Assembly (NCBI GenBank): GCA_026415155.1
Contig: JAOAHQ010000001.1
Location: 1 to 60,966, forward strand
Reading direction: 5' to 3'
DNA length: 60,966 bases
Source of the DNA: Rhodocyclaceae bacterium
GTDB taxonomy: Bacteria > Pseudomonadota > Gammaproteobacteria > Burkholderiales > Rhodocyclaceae
The notes under the pieces are model-generated. The model searched no databases. It saw nothing but the letters and a program-made list of their open reading frames with translations, and had not been told where the DNA came from. Shown here one piece after another: positions 1 to 8,300 of this stretch. Position numbers and translations under genes: made by a program. The stretch's first letter is position 1; every line of letters begins with the position of its first letter.

Positions 1-164
1 CGACGAGTCCATAGCGGTGCCTCTGGACGAGGAGCACGGGCGCGCGGATGCCGCCCGCAGCCCGAGCGCCGCCGCGTAGGGCACCGTGAAAGTCGTGGAG
101 TCTCTTCATGGATCATCTGTCCGATCTAATGGACAATCTGGGATCATCATAACCGCCCGCCCCC
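1..164. other. Left-edge segment with no confident gene
   Basis: The plus strand has stop codons in this stretch, and no plausible gene runs into kdsD. On the minus strand an ATG at 109-107 opens a frame of about 36 codons that runs off the left edge. It could be the start of a divergently transcribed gene. I do not recognise the peptide and no clear ribosome-binding site precedes it. A promoter for kdsD is expected here, but no convincing hexamers are visible. Confidence 0.2.
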
Positions 165-1148
165 ATGGCCGCCATTCCCGCCTCTGACCATCTCATCGAG
201 CTCGCACGCCGCGTGCTGGCGATCGAAGCCGCGGCGATCACTCAGCTCGCCGCGCGGCTCACCGAAGATTTCGCGCGCGCCGTCGAGCTCATCTTCGGCT
301 GTCATGGGCGCGTGATCGTCAGCGGGCTCGGCAAATCGGGCCACATCGGCCGCAAGATTGCCGCAACGATGGCCTCGACCGGCACGCCGGCCTATTTCGT
401 CCATGCCGCCGAGGCCGTGCATGGCGATCTGGGCATGATCACGCGCGAAGACGTGCTCATTGCGATCTCGAACTCGGGCGAGACTGAGGAACTGCTCACC
501 ATCGTGCCGCTCTTCAAGCGCCAGGGCGGGCGGCTCATCGCGATCACCGGCAATCCCGCCTCCTCGCTCGCAAAGGAGGCCGACGTGCATCTCGATGCGC
601 GCGTCGAGGAGGAAGCCTGCCCCTTGAACCTCGCCCCGACGGCGAGCACCACGGCCACCCTCGCCTTGGGCGATGCGCTCGCCGTGGCTTTGCTCGATGC
701 GCGGGGTTTCTCCGCCGCCGATTTCGCGCGTTCCCATCCGGGCGGCGCGCTGGGCCGGCGGCTCTTGACTCACGTGAGAGACGTCATGCAGCCGGCGGAC
801 AAAGTGCCCCAGGTGGGGCCGGCCGCCCTCGTGCCCGAGGCGCTTGCGGCCATCTCGCGCGGCAAGCTCGGCATGGCCGTCGTCGTCGATGCCGCGGGCG
901 CGATCCTGGGCATCTTCACCGATGGCGATCTGCGCCGCGCCATGGAACGCTTAGGCGATTTGCGCCAGGTGGCGGTCGGGGATCTCATGAGCCGCTCGCC
1001 GCGCACGATCGGCCCGGAGCGGCTCGCCGTCGAGGCGGTCGAGATGATGGAAGCGCACAAGATCAACCAGCTCCTCGTCGTGGATGAAACTGGCGCTCTG
1101 CTCGGCGCCCTCAACATGCACGATCTTTTCCGCGCCAAGGTGGTGTGA
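165..1148 (+). CDS. kdsD: D-arabinose 5-phosphate isomerase (KdsD/KpsF/GutQ family)
   Basis: Cytoplasmic enzyme that converts D-ribulose 5-phosphate to D-arabinose 5-phosphate, the first step towards Kdo of lipopolysaccharide. The 327 residues show the family layout: an N-terminal SIS domain (about 35-170, with GLGKSGHIGRKIAATMAS and the SNSGETEE phosphate-sugar loop) followed by two CBS domains (about 205-260 and 270-325, the first with GIFTDGDLRRA). The length matches E. coli KdsD (328). It is the first gene of a tight kdsD-kdsC-lptC-lptA cluster, and its TGA overlaps the kdsC start by one base. The start was taken as the first ATG. No strong Shine-Dalgarno sequence is visible ahead of it. 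Confidence 0.95.
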   Translation: MAAIPASDHLIELARRVLAIEAAAITQLAARLTEDFARAVELIFGCHGRVIVSGLGKSGHIGRKIAATMASTGTPAYFVHAAEAVHGDLGMITREDVLIAISNSGETEELLTIVPLFKRQGGRLIAITGNPASSLAKEADVHLDARVEEEACPLNLAPTASTTATLALGDALAVALLDARGFSAADFARSHPGGALGRRLLTHVRDVMQPADKVPQVGPAALVPEALAAISRGKLGMAVVVDAAGAILGIFTDGDLRRAMERLGDLRQVAVGDLMSRSPRTIGPERLAVEAVEMMEAHKINQLLVVDETGALLGALNMHDLFRAKVV

Positions 1149-1681
1149 TGAACTGCTTCGAGCGCGCCGCAAACGTCCGCCTGATGGGGTTTGACATCGA
1201 CGGCGTGATGACCGACGGCCGGCTCTATTTCGGGCCGTCCGGCGATTACATGAAGGCCTTTTTCAGCCGCGACGGCTTTGGCTTGAAGCTCCTCGCCAAG
1301 TCCGGCGTGAAACTCGCGATCATCACCGGCCGCGACTCGCCGATCGTCACGACGCGCGCCGCCAATCTCGGCATCGAGCTCGTCTTGCAAGGCGTCGAGG
1401 ACAAGCATGCGGCGATGGCCAAATTGCTCGCGGAGACTGGGCTTTCCTGGGAGGCGGCCGGCTACATGGGCGATGACGTCATCGACTTGCCATTGCTCAA
1501 GGCCTGCGGCTTCTCGGCGACGGTGCCGGATTGCCACGACCTCGTGCGCCGCCAGGCCTGCTATGTCGCCCAGGCGCCGGCGGGCCGCGGCGCCGTGCGC
1601 GAAGTCTGCGAGCTGATCTTACGCGCCCAAGGCAATTGGGAGCGCGTCATGGCCCCTTATCTCGGAACTCCCACGCCGTGA
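1148..1681 (+). CDS. kdsC: 3-deoxy-D-manno-octulosonate 8-phosphate phosphatase
   Basis: HAD-superfamily phosphatase (C0 type, no cap) that hydrolyses Kdo 8-phosphate to Kdo. The catalytic motif I is FDIDGVMTDG near the N-terminus, followed by the ITGRDS motif and a C-terminal MGDDVIDLP acidic motif. The 177-residue length fits tetrameric KdsC proteins. The start is the ATG at 1148, which overlaps the kdsD stop as TGATG. A GTG one codon upstream (1145) is an alternative. The stop overlaps the GTG start of lptC, so translation of the three genes is probably coupled. Confidence 0.94.
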   Translation: MNCFERAANVRLMGFDIDGVMTDGRLYFGPSGDYMKAFFSRDGFGLKLLAKSGVKLAIITGRDSPIVTTRAANLGIELVLQGVEDKHAAMAKLLAETGLSWEAAGYMGDDVIDLPLLKACGFSATVPDCHDLVRRQACYVAQAPAGRGAVREVCELILRAQGNWERVMAPYLGTPTP

Positions 1682-2373
1682 GCGCCTCCTTGCGGGTTAC
1701 CGAATCGTCCGTGCTGTTTCCGCTGCTCGTCGCCGGCGTGCTGGCCGCCTTGAGCTATTGGCTCGAAATCGCCTCGCGCCAGCCGCTCATGCCGGAAGGC
1801 CGCGCGCGCCACGACCCGGACTACCTCATCGAGGACTTCGAGCTGCGGCGTTATTCGGCCGAGGGCCTGCTTCAGCACACGCTGCGCGCGCGGCAGCTCC
1901 TGCATTTTCCCGATGACGACAGCACGGAAGTGCTCTCCCCCCTGATGATCTGGCACCGCACGCCGCCGACCACCGTTTCGGCGCAGAAGGCACGGATGGA
2001 CGGCGAAGGCAAGCATATCCTCTTGCAAGAGGACGTGCGCGTCGTGCGCGGCGCGGCCCATGGCAAGGAGGAGACGGTGCTTCTGACCTCGTCGCTCGAC
2101 GTCTATCCCGACGACGAGATCGTCCGCACCCGTGAGGCGGTGACGATCCGCCAAGGCGCCTCGGTCGTCACGGGCGTCGGGCTCGAAGCCAACCATCAGA
2201 CCGGCCTCGCCGTGCTCGATGGCCCGGTGCGCGGCACTTTCCATCGCTCGCGCTCCCAGAGCTCCGCTGCCCGTCCGCGCGAGCAGGCCACCCAAGCCGC
2301 GCCGAACCAGGCAAAATCCACGGCCCGCTTTACAGCGCGCACCGCGCCCAAGCGCAGCCAACACGCAAGGTGA
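1678..2373 (+). CDS. lptC: LPS export ABC transporter periplasmic protein LptC
   Basis: Bitopic inner-membrane protein that takes LPS from the LptB2FG transporter and passes it to LptA. The GTG start overlaps the kdsC stop (GTGA). This start is needed to include the single N-terminal membrane segment (about residues 10-30, VLFPLLVAGVLAAL), which is followed by a periplasmic beta-jellyroll. At 231 residues it is longer than typical LptC (about 190). The extra length is a C-terminal tail of about 50 residues rich in Ser, Ala, Arg and Gln, which looks disordered. Identification rests on position between kdsC and lptA plus the membrane anchor and jellyroll pattern. Confidence 0.88.
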   Translation: MSASLRVTESSVLFPLLVAGVLAALSYWLEIASRQPLMPEGRARHDPDYLIEDFELRRYSAEGLLQHTLRARQLLHFPDDDSTEVLSPLMIWHRTPPTTVSAQKARMDGEGKHILLQEDVRVVRGAAHGKEETVLLTSSLDVYPDDEIVRTREAVTIRQGASVVTGVGLEANHQTGLAVLDGPVRGTFHRSRSQSSAARPREQATQAAPNQAKSTARFTARTAPKRSQHAR

Positions 2374-2377
2374 TGAC

Positions 2378-2968
2378 ATGAAATCCTCCGCCTCCTACTA
2401 CGCCCTCCTCTTGGCCGCCGGCAGCCTGTTCGCTTTGCCTGCCCGAGCCGAGCGCGCCGACCGCGACAAGCCCGTGCATCTCGAAGCAGCGCGCGTCAGC
2501 GTCGATGACCAAAAGCGCGTGCATGTCTTCGAAGGCAACGTCATCCTCACCCAGGGCACGCTCTCGATCAGGAGCGCCAAGCTCGTCGTGACGCAAGACG
2601 CCGAGGGCTTCCAGAAAGGGGTGGCGACGGGCGGCGAAGGGGGCCTGGCGCGCTTTCGCCAGAAGCGCGAAGGCAAGGACGAATGGGTCGAGGGCGAAGC
2701 CGAGCGCATCGAATACGACGCGAAGACCGAAAAGGCGGAATTCTTCAACCGCGCCTATGTCAAGAGCGGCGTCGATGAAGTGCGCGGCAACTACATCTTT
2801 TACGACGGCCTCACCGAGCAATACCTCGTGACCGCCGCGCCCGGCGCCAAGCCCGGCTCGCCGCAAGGGCGCGTCCAGGCGATCATCCAACCCAAGAGCG
2901 CCAAGAAGTCCGGCGCCGCCGAAAGCGCGGCCGCGGACGGCGCGAAGCCCTCTCCCGAAGCGCGTTGA
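2378..2968 (+). CDS. lptA: LPS transport periplasmic protein LptA
   Basis: Periplasmic OstA-like protein that bridges LptC and LptD for LPS transport. An N-terminal signal peptide (MKSSASYYALLLAAGSLFALPARA) is followed by the OstA fold with motifs DKPVHLEAARV, VFEGNVILTQGTL and RSAKLVV. The length of 196 residues is typical, with an Ala/Lys-rich C-terminal tail. The start is the ATG four bases after the lptC stop. In most relatives lptB and rpoN follow. Here the next gene is a phasin behind its own promoter, so lptB must be elsewhere. A small GC hairpin (2974-2989) lies just after the stop but has no T-run. Confidence 0.93.
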   Translation: MKSSASYYALLLAAGSLFALPARAERADRDKPVHLEAARVSVDDQKRVHVFEGNVILTQGTLSIRSAKLVVTQDAEGFQKGVATGGEGGLARFRQKREGKDEWVEGEAERIEYDAKTEKAEFFNRAYVKSGVDEVRGNYIFYDGLTEQYLVTAAPGAKPGSPQGRVQAIIQPKSAKKSGAAESAAADGAKPSPEAR

Positions 2969-3090
2969 AGCGCCGGCGCAGTTGCGCCGCAACAATCCTG
3001 CCCCACCGAGCCGCCGGCTTCGCCCAGCAATCGCCGCTATCGCTACAACCCGATGATTTACTTCGGGTTATCGTGCCATGAAAATATTTT

Positions 3091-3103
3091 TGCTGCGACG
3101 CAC
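3091..3103. promoter_or_regulatory. Upstream PhaR/PhbF-like site (12 of 13 match)
   Basis: The sequence TGCTGCGACGCAC fits the pattern TG-N-TGC-N3-GCAA except for the last base. That pattern is the one I recall being reported for the PHB regulator PhbF of Herbaspirillum. It lies just upstream of the -35 box of the phasin promoter. It is weaker than the downstream site. Confidence 0.45.
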
Positions 3104-3113
3104 AAAAAAGTGC

Positions 3114-3141
3114 TTGACAGAGAGAGACTCGCCCCTATAAT
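3114..3141 (+). promoter_or_regulatory. Sigma-70 promoter of the phasin gene
   Basis: A perfect -35 box TTGACA (3114-3119) is separated by 16 bases from a perfect -10 box TATAAT (3136-3141). This is the strongest promoter visible in the window, fitting a very abundant granule protein. The predicted transcription start (about 3148) abuts the operator at 3149-3165. Confidence 0.85.
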
Positions 3142-3148
3142 GCAGTTC

Positions 3149-3165
3149 ATGTTGCAGTGCAACAT
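3149..3165. promoter_or_regulatory. Perfect 17-bp palindrome, likely PhaR/PhbF operator
   Basis: ATGTTGCA-G-TGCAACAT is a perfect 8-1-8 inverted repeat. It contains TG-T-TGC-AGT-GCAA, an exact match on both strands to TG-N-TGC-N3-GCAA. It begins at the predicted transcription start, a position suited to repression. PHB-dependent derepression of phasin genes by PhaR is established in related bacteria. Its use here is inferred. Confidence 0.7.
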
Positions 3166-3233
3166 CGAAACCCGTCTCGAAACCGATTGAGTCTCACCCT
3201 GCTCGCCCACCGAACCTTTTTTAGGAGATTGCC

Positions 3234-3791
3234 ATGTACACGACCCCTGAACAATTCGCCAACGCCAACAAGGCCAATGTCGAAGCGCTGCTGACGATTG
3301 CCAACACCGCGTTCGCCAGCGCCGAGCGCCTCGCCGCCTTGAACCTCAACACCGCGCGCACGCTGCTCGAAGAGACCGTCAATACCGCCAAGGCGCTGCT
3401 CGCCGCCAAGGACATGCAAGAGCTCATGAGCCTGCAGTCCTCGCTCGCGCAGCCGGCTTTCGAAAAGGTCGTCGCCTACTCGAAGAGCGTCTATGAGATC
3501 GCGGCCCAGACGCAGGAAGAGTTCTCGAAGATCTTCGACAGCCAGTATGCCGAGCTCAACAAGAACGTCGCCTCGGTGCTCGACAAAGCCGCCAAGAACG
3601 CCCCGGCCGGCTCCGATGTCGCCGTCGCCGCGGTGAAGTCTGCGCTCGCCGCCGCCAACTCGGCCTACGAGACCATGAACAAGGCTGCCCGCCAGGTCGC
3701 CGAGATGGCCGAAGCGAACGTCGCCGCCGCGACTTCCGCGACCGTCAAGGCCGTCGGCGCCGCCGCCTCGAAGGCGAAGAAGGCCGCCTAA
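3234..3791 (+). CDS. phaP: Phasin family protein (PHA granule-associated)
   Basis: Small amphipathic helical protein that coats polyhydroxyalkanoate granules. The 185 residues start MYTTPEQFANANKANVEALL, a typical betaproteobacterial phasin N-terminus, and continue as nearly uninterrupted Ala-rich amphipathic helix. The C-terminus is a low-complexity Ala/Lys tail, as in PhaP/PhaF-type phasins. A good ribosome site (AGGAGA) lies about 7 bases before the ATG. It is a single-gene unit with its own near-consensus promoter, a palindromic operator and a strong terminator. It implies that the organism stores PHB, although no PHA synthase is in the window. Confidence 0.92.
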   Translation: MYTTPEQFANANKANVEALLTIANTAFASAERLAALNLNTARTLLEETVNTAKALLAAKDMQELMSLQSSLAQPAFEKVVAYSKSVYEIAAQTQEEFSKIFDSQYAELNKNVASVLDKAAKNAPAGSDVAVAAVKSALAAANSAYETMNKAARQVAEMAEANVAAATSATVKAVGAAASKAKKAA

Positions 3792-3816
3792 CGCGACTGA
3801 ACATTGTCTCCTCCTC

Positions 3817-3869
3817 CGGTTCCGCAACGGAACCGTTTGGCCCAGACCCTGCGGTCTGGGCTTTTTTTT
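3817..3869 (+). terminator. Double-hairpin intrinsic terminator after the phasin gene
   Basis: A first hairpin (3817-3835, CGGTTCCG/CGGAACCG) is followed by a perfect stem, GCCCAGACC/GGTCTGGGC, with a short loop (3840-3861) and eight T residues (3862-3869). This is a strong rho-independent terminator. It separates the phasin from the convergent gene at 3894-4655. Confidence 0.9.
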
Positions 3870-3871
3870 GT

Positions 3872-3891
3872 GCCGTCCCGCCAGCGCCGAA
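3872..3891 (-). repeat. Dispersed 20-bp repeat, copy 1 (intergenic)
   Basis: Exact match to NTCGGCGCTGGCRRGACGGC on the minus strand. It sits between the T-run of the phasin terminator and the stop codon of the next, convergent gene. Confidence 0.85.
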
Positions 3892-3893
3892 TT

Positions 3894-4655
3894 TCAGACC
3901 TTGAGGTCGAAGCGGTAACCGAGCGCGGCCACCCCCGCCTTGAGCGCCTCGATCGCCTTGGCGACGGCTGCCGGCTCGCCGCGCACGCCGAGCTCGACGT
4001 GACGGCGCAGCGTCTCGCTGCCCAGGAATGGCAGGCTAAAGACGGTGACGCCGGGAAAATCCGCCTCGGTCTTTCTCATGAGATCGAGCATCCTGCCCTC
4101 GAGGCCCTCCCAGACGAGGATCGCCGCCTCGGCCTCGGCCCCTTGCCGGAAATCGTCCGCATAGTAGGTGTCGAGCACCCATTCGGCCATCGGCCAGGCC
4201 ATTTGCGGAAAGCCGGGCAGGAAGTGGTGATCGCGGAAGGAAAAGCCGGGAATGCGGTTGTAGGGGTTCGGGATGATGCGGCTGCCCGCGGGCACGGTGC
4301 CCAGCTCCAGCCGCGCCGGTGTGACCGGCTCGCCGAGCTCGGCCATGCGCGCACGGATCTCGCGCTCGGCCTCTGGATTGAGCTCGAGCGGCACGCCGGC
4401 CGCCGCCGCCGCGGCCTGGCGGGTGTGGTCGTCGGGCGTGACCCCAATGCCGCCGCAGGAGAACACCACATCGCCACTCGCGAGCGTGCGGCGGAAGGTC
4501 TCGATGAGCCGCGGCCGCTCATCGCCCAGGTATTCGGCCCAGGACAGATGAAGCCCTCGCGCGGCCAGGAGCTCGATGAATTTCGCGAGATGCTTGTCCT
4601 GCCGCTTGCCGCGCAGGATTTCATCGCCGATGATGATGAGGCCATAGGTTCTCAT
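3894..4655 (-). CDS. Molybdopterin-binding (MoaB/Mog-like, CinA N-terminal type) protein
   Basis: Cytoplasmic protein of the competence/damage-inducible protein A family, containing one MoCF-binding (MoaB/MogA-like) domain. The 253 residues start with YGLIIIGDEILRGKRQDKH and carry the hallmark FSCGGIGVTPDDHT. A second part has a conserved IPNPYNRIPGFSF/LPGFPQM segment. The C-terminal CinA amidohydrolase domain is absent, as in many betaproteobacterial members. The ATG was chosen because it overlaps the stop of the upstream EI24 gene (ATGA). The function of these stand-alone proteins is not settled: a molybdopterin or nucleotide-pyrophosphatase role is possible. Confidence 0.82.
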   Translation of the reverse strand: MRTYGLIIIGDEILRGKRQDKHLAKFIELLAARGLHLSWAEYLGDERPRLIETFRRTLASGDVVFSCGGIGVTPDDHTRQAAAAAAGVPLELNPEAEREIRARMAELGEPVTPARLELGTVPAGSRIIPNPYNRIPGFSFRDHHFLPGFPQMAWPMAEWVLDTYYADDFRQGAEAEAAILVWEGLEGRMLDLMRKTEADFPGVTVFSLPFLGSETLRRHVELGVRGEPAAVAKAIEALKAGVAALGYRFDLKV

Positions 4656-5374
4656 AGCACGATTCCCTTCTCCTGCCGCAGCGCGCGCAGGGCAGTGAGG
4701 CACAGATGGACGAAGAGGAGCGCCGTGAAAGGCAAGGCGAGGAGATTGACGAGCGGCACGGCGGCCACGAGCGCGCCAAGAAGGCCGGCGAGATAAAGCG
4801 CCGGCCGCTCGCGGCGGATGAGCTCGCGGCGCTCTTGGGGCGAAGCATGCTCGGCGAGCGCATCGAAGCGGAAAGCGCGCTGGTTGAGCCAGGCCGACCA
4901 GAAGAAGGGCAGCACGACGAGCCCGCCGGGGATGAACAGAAGCGGCAGCGTGACGAGCCAGCCTGCGACGAAGATCAGTCCGGCGATGACGGTGTTGGCA
5001 AGGCTGCCCCAGAAGGCGGCCGCGCTCGATCCATGGCGCGAGACGTCTGGGTAGTCGCGCCGCGCGACGATCGCCATCATGCGCGGCAGCGCGAAGACGG
5101 CGACGAGGAGGAGCGTCGTGAAATAGATGAGTGGCGCGAAGACGAAGAACACCGCGACATGGGCAAGCCACGGCCCCAGCCAGACCAGCCATTGCCAGTC
5201 CGGCAGGTTTGCCACGATCCAGGCGGCGAGTGGCTGCCAGGCGAACCAGGCGATGACCGACCAGACGAGGAAGGCGAGCACGGGCGGCCAGAGGGCATGC
5301 CACAACATCTCCGGCCGCAAGAGATCGCGCGCGGCGCGCAGCACGGTCCTGAAAAAGCTCGCCAGTTCCATCAT
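4652..5374 (-). CDS. EI24/CysZ-like integral membrane protein
   Basis: Inner-membrane protein of about 240 residues with roughly five or six hydrophobic segments (around 28-50, 72-100, 128-165 and 195-225). It belongs to the EI24 (etoposide-induced 2.4/CysZ-like) family. CysZ imports sulfate, but the substrate of this betaproteobacterial branch is unknown. The start ATGATG overlaps the hrpA stop, and the stop overlaps the start of the MoaB-like gene. The hrpA-EI24-MoaB genes therefore form a coupled minus-strand unit. Confidence 0.75.
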   Translation of the reverse strand: MMELASFFRTVLRAARDLLRPEMLWHALWPPVLAFLVWSVIAWFAWQPLAAWIVANLPDWQWLVWLGPWLAHVAVFFVFAPLIYFTTLLLVAVFALPRMMAIVARRDYPDVSRHGSSAAAFWGSLANTVIAGLIFVAGWLVTLPLLFIPGGLVVLPFFWSAWLNQRAFRFDALAEHASPQERRELIRRERPALYLAGLLGALVAAVPLVNLLALPFTALLFVHLCLTALRALRQEKGIVL

Positions 5375-8300
5375 CCTCTCACCCGTCCCTGCCACATCTT
5401 CTGCAAGCGTTTGACCGACACCGGGCTCGGCGTCTTGAGTTCCTGCGCGAAGAGCGCGACGCGCAGCTCTTCGAGCAGCCAGCGGAATTCTTGCAGAAAG
5501 GGATCCGTCTGGCCGGCCTTTTTCATCGCGTGCCATTCGCGCGCCCAAGGCTGGGCGAGGGCCTGCCATTCCTTCATGAGCCGCTCATCGCGCGCCGGAT
5601 CGTTCCTGAGCTTGTCGAGCCGCAGGCTCGCCGCTTTCAGATAGCGCGGCAAGTGCTGCAGGCGCTCCCAGGGCGTCTCGATGAGAAAGCGCTTGGGCAA
5701 GATCTCGGCGAGTTGCGCCGCGATGTCGGCATGCACTTGCGGAAAGGTTTTTTGCACGGGGGCGAGCTTCTTTTGCAAGGCGCCGTATTCGGCGAGGATC
5801 TGACCGAGCAGCCGCACGATCTCCTGCGCGACGAGCAGCACGCGCCCCTTGGCCGCCTCGCGCCGCGCGTCGAAGCTCGCCTCGTCCGTCGGCAGGGGCG
5901 CCATCAGACAGGTGCGTTCGAGGGTGGCGGCGACGAGCTGCTCCTTGAGCTCCTTCTCCGAGCCGAAAGGCATGAACTGCAGGGCCATGGCGCGCAACTC
6001 CGGCAGTTTTTCGATGGCCTGCACTTGCGGCTTCAACTGCAGGGCAAAGAGGCGCGCAAGGCCCTTGCGGTGCTCGGCGGCCGCCTTCTCCTCGGTATCG
6101 AAGGCCGATAGCCGCACGCCGTCGCCTGCATCGACGAGCGCCGCAAAGCCGATCACGCTTCGCCCGCCGACCTCGACCTCGACGAGCTCGGGCAGCGTGC
6201 CGAAGGTCCAGGCGGTCGATTTTTGGGCCGAAGGGGCCGTCTCGCCAGCGCCGACTTTCGCCACCTCGGCGGCGGCGAACGCCTGCGCCACGCGCTCGCC
6301 GAAGCGTGCGCGCAGCTCGGCGAGATTGCGGCTCATCGCTAGTGTGGCGCCATGCTCGTCGAGCAGGCGATAGTTCATCGACAGATGCGCCGGCAGCTCG
6401 CCTGGCCGCAAGGCATCGAGCGGCAGCTTGAGCGCGATCCTCTCCTCGATCGCGCGGGTGAGCGCCTTGACGAGCGGCTCGTCCCGGTCGTGCTCGAGGG
6501 CGCAAAAGTCCTCGGCAAAGGCTTCGAGCGGCTGCACGCGGTGGCGGTATTTCTGCGGCAGGGTCTTTAGGAGCGCGACGACCTTCTCCTTGAGAAGCCC
6601 CGGCACCAGCCATTCGAGCCGCGTGGCAGGCAGCTGGTTCAAGGCCGCAAGCGGCAGAGCAAGCGTCACCCCATCGTCCGCCGCGCCGGGATCGTGCTTG
6701 TAGCTGAGCTTGAATTTCTGGCCGCGGTGCTCGAAATACGGCGGAAAGGCCGCCGTGGTGATGCCCGCCGCCTCGTGGCGCATCAGCTGGTCTTTTTCGA
6801 GGAACAGCAGCTGTGGATTTTCGCGCTCCGCCTCGCGGCGCCAATGGTCGAAGGCAGCCAGCGAATAGATGCCTGGCGGGATCCTGGCATCGAAGAAGGC
6901 GAACACGAGCGCATCATCGACCAGCACATCGGGCCGGCGCGCCTTGTGCTCAAGCCGCTCGATCTCGGCCTTGAGCCTCTGGTAGTGCTGGAGGAACTTC
7001 CACTTCTTCAGCCACTCGTCGGTGACCTGGCCTTCGACGAGCGCGCCGCGGATCATGATCTCGCGCGCGAGCTTGGGATCCTTCGGGCCAAAGTGGATGC
7101 GGCGCTTCGCGTGCAGCGTCAGGCCGTGCAGCGTCACGCGCTCGTAGGCGACGACCTGGCCGGCATTCTTCTCCCAGTGCGGCTCATAGACATAGCGGCG
7201 AATCAGATGCGCGCCGACTTCTTCCAGCCACTCGGGCTCGATCTTCGCAATGCAGCGCGCAAAGAGCCGCGAGGTCTCGACAAGCTCCGCGGCGACGATC
7301 CAGCGCCCCGCCTTTTTCGCCAGGGATGAGCTCGGATGGATCCAGAACTTGATGCCGCGCGCGCCGAGGTAGTTCTTGTCCTCTTCGTTGATGAGGCCGA
7401 TGTGGCCCAAGAGGCCCGTCAAGAGCGCCTTGTGAATGGCCTCATACGACGCGGCCACTTGATTCTCCTTCCAGCCGTGCTCGTGGGCGAGCGTCATCAG
7501 CTGGCCATGCACGTCGCGCCATTCGCGCATGCGCAGCCAGTGGAGGAAGTTTTGCCGGCACCACTGCTTTTGCTTGCTGCTGCTTTGGTGCCGCCAGACT
7601 TCATCCGCCGCGGCCCAGAGCTTCAGATACGAGAGAAACTCGGATTTCTCGTCCTTCCACTTCGCATGCGCCTGATCGGCCGCGGCGGCCTGCTCCTGCG
7701 GCCGCTCGCGCGGGTCTTGCACCGAGAGCGCCGAGGCGATGACGAGCATCTCCTTCAAGCAGCCGAAATCGCGCGCGGCGATGAGCATGCGGCCGATCTT
7801 CGGATCGAGCGGCAGCTTCGCGAGCTCGCGGCCGATCGGCGTGAGCTCCTTCGTCGCTTCATCGAGCGCGCCCAGCTCGGCGAGGAGCTGGTAACCGTCG
7901 GCGATCATGCGCGGCGCCGGCCGCTCGAGGAAGGGAAATTCCTCGACGTCGCCCAAGCGCAGCGACTTCATGCGCAAGATCACGCCGGCCAGCGACGAGC
8001 GCAGTATTTCGGGATCGGTGTAGCGCGGGCGCTTTTGAAAATCCTCTTCCGAATAGAGCCGGAAGCACACGCCCGCCGAGACCCGCCCGCAGCGCCCCGC
8101 CCGCTGGTTCGCCGCCGCCTGGGAGATCGCCTCGACCTGCAATTGCTCGACCTTGTTGCGGGGCGAGTAACGCTTGATGCGGGCTAGCCCCGTGTCGATC
8201 ACATAGCGGATGCCCGGCACGGTGAGCGAGGTCTCGGCGACGTTGGTCGCCAGCACCACGCGGCGGCCCTGATGCGGCGCGAAGACGCGCGCTTGCTCTT

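Noticed and set aside
3047-3069. AACCCGA/TCGGGTT dyad between lptA and the phasin gene as a terminator
   Set aside because: No T-run follows on either strand, and the distance from lptA (about 80 bases) is unremarkable. Left unassigned.
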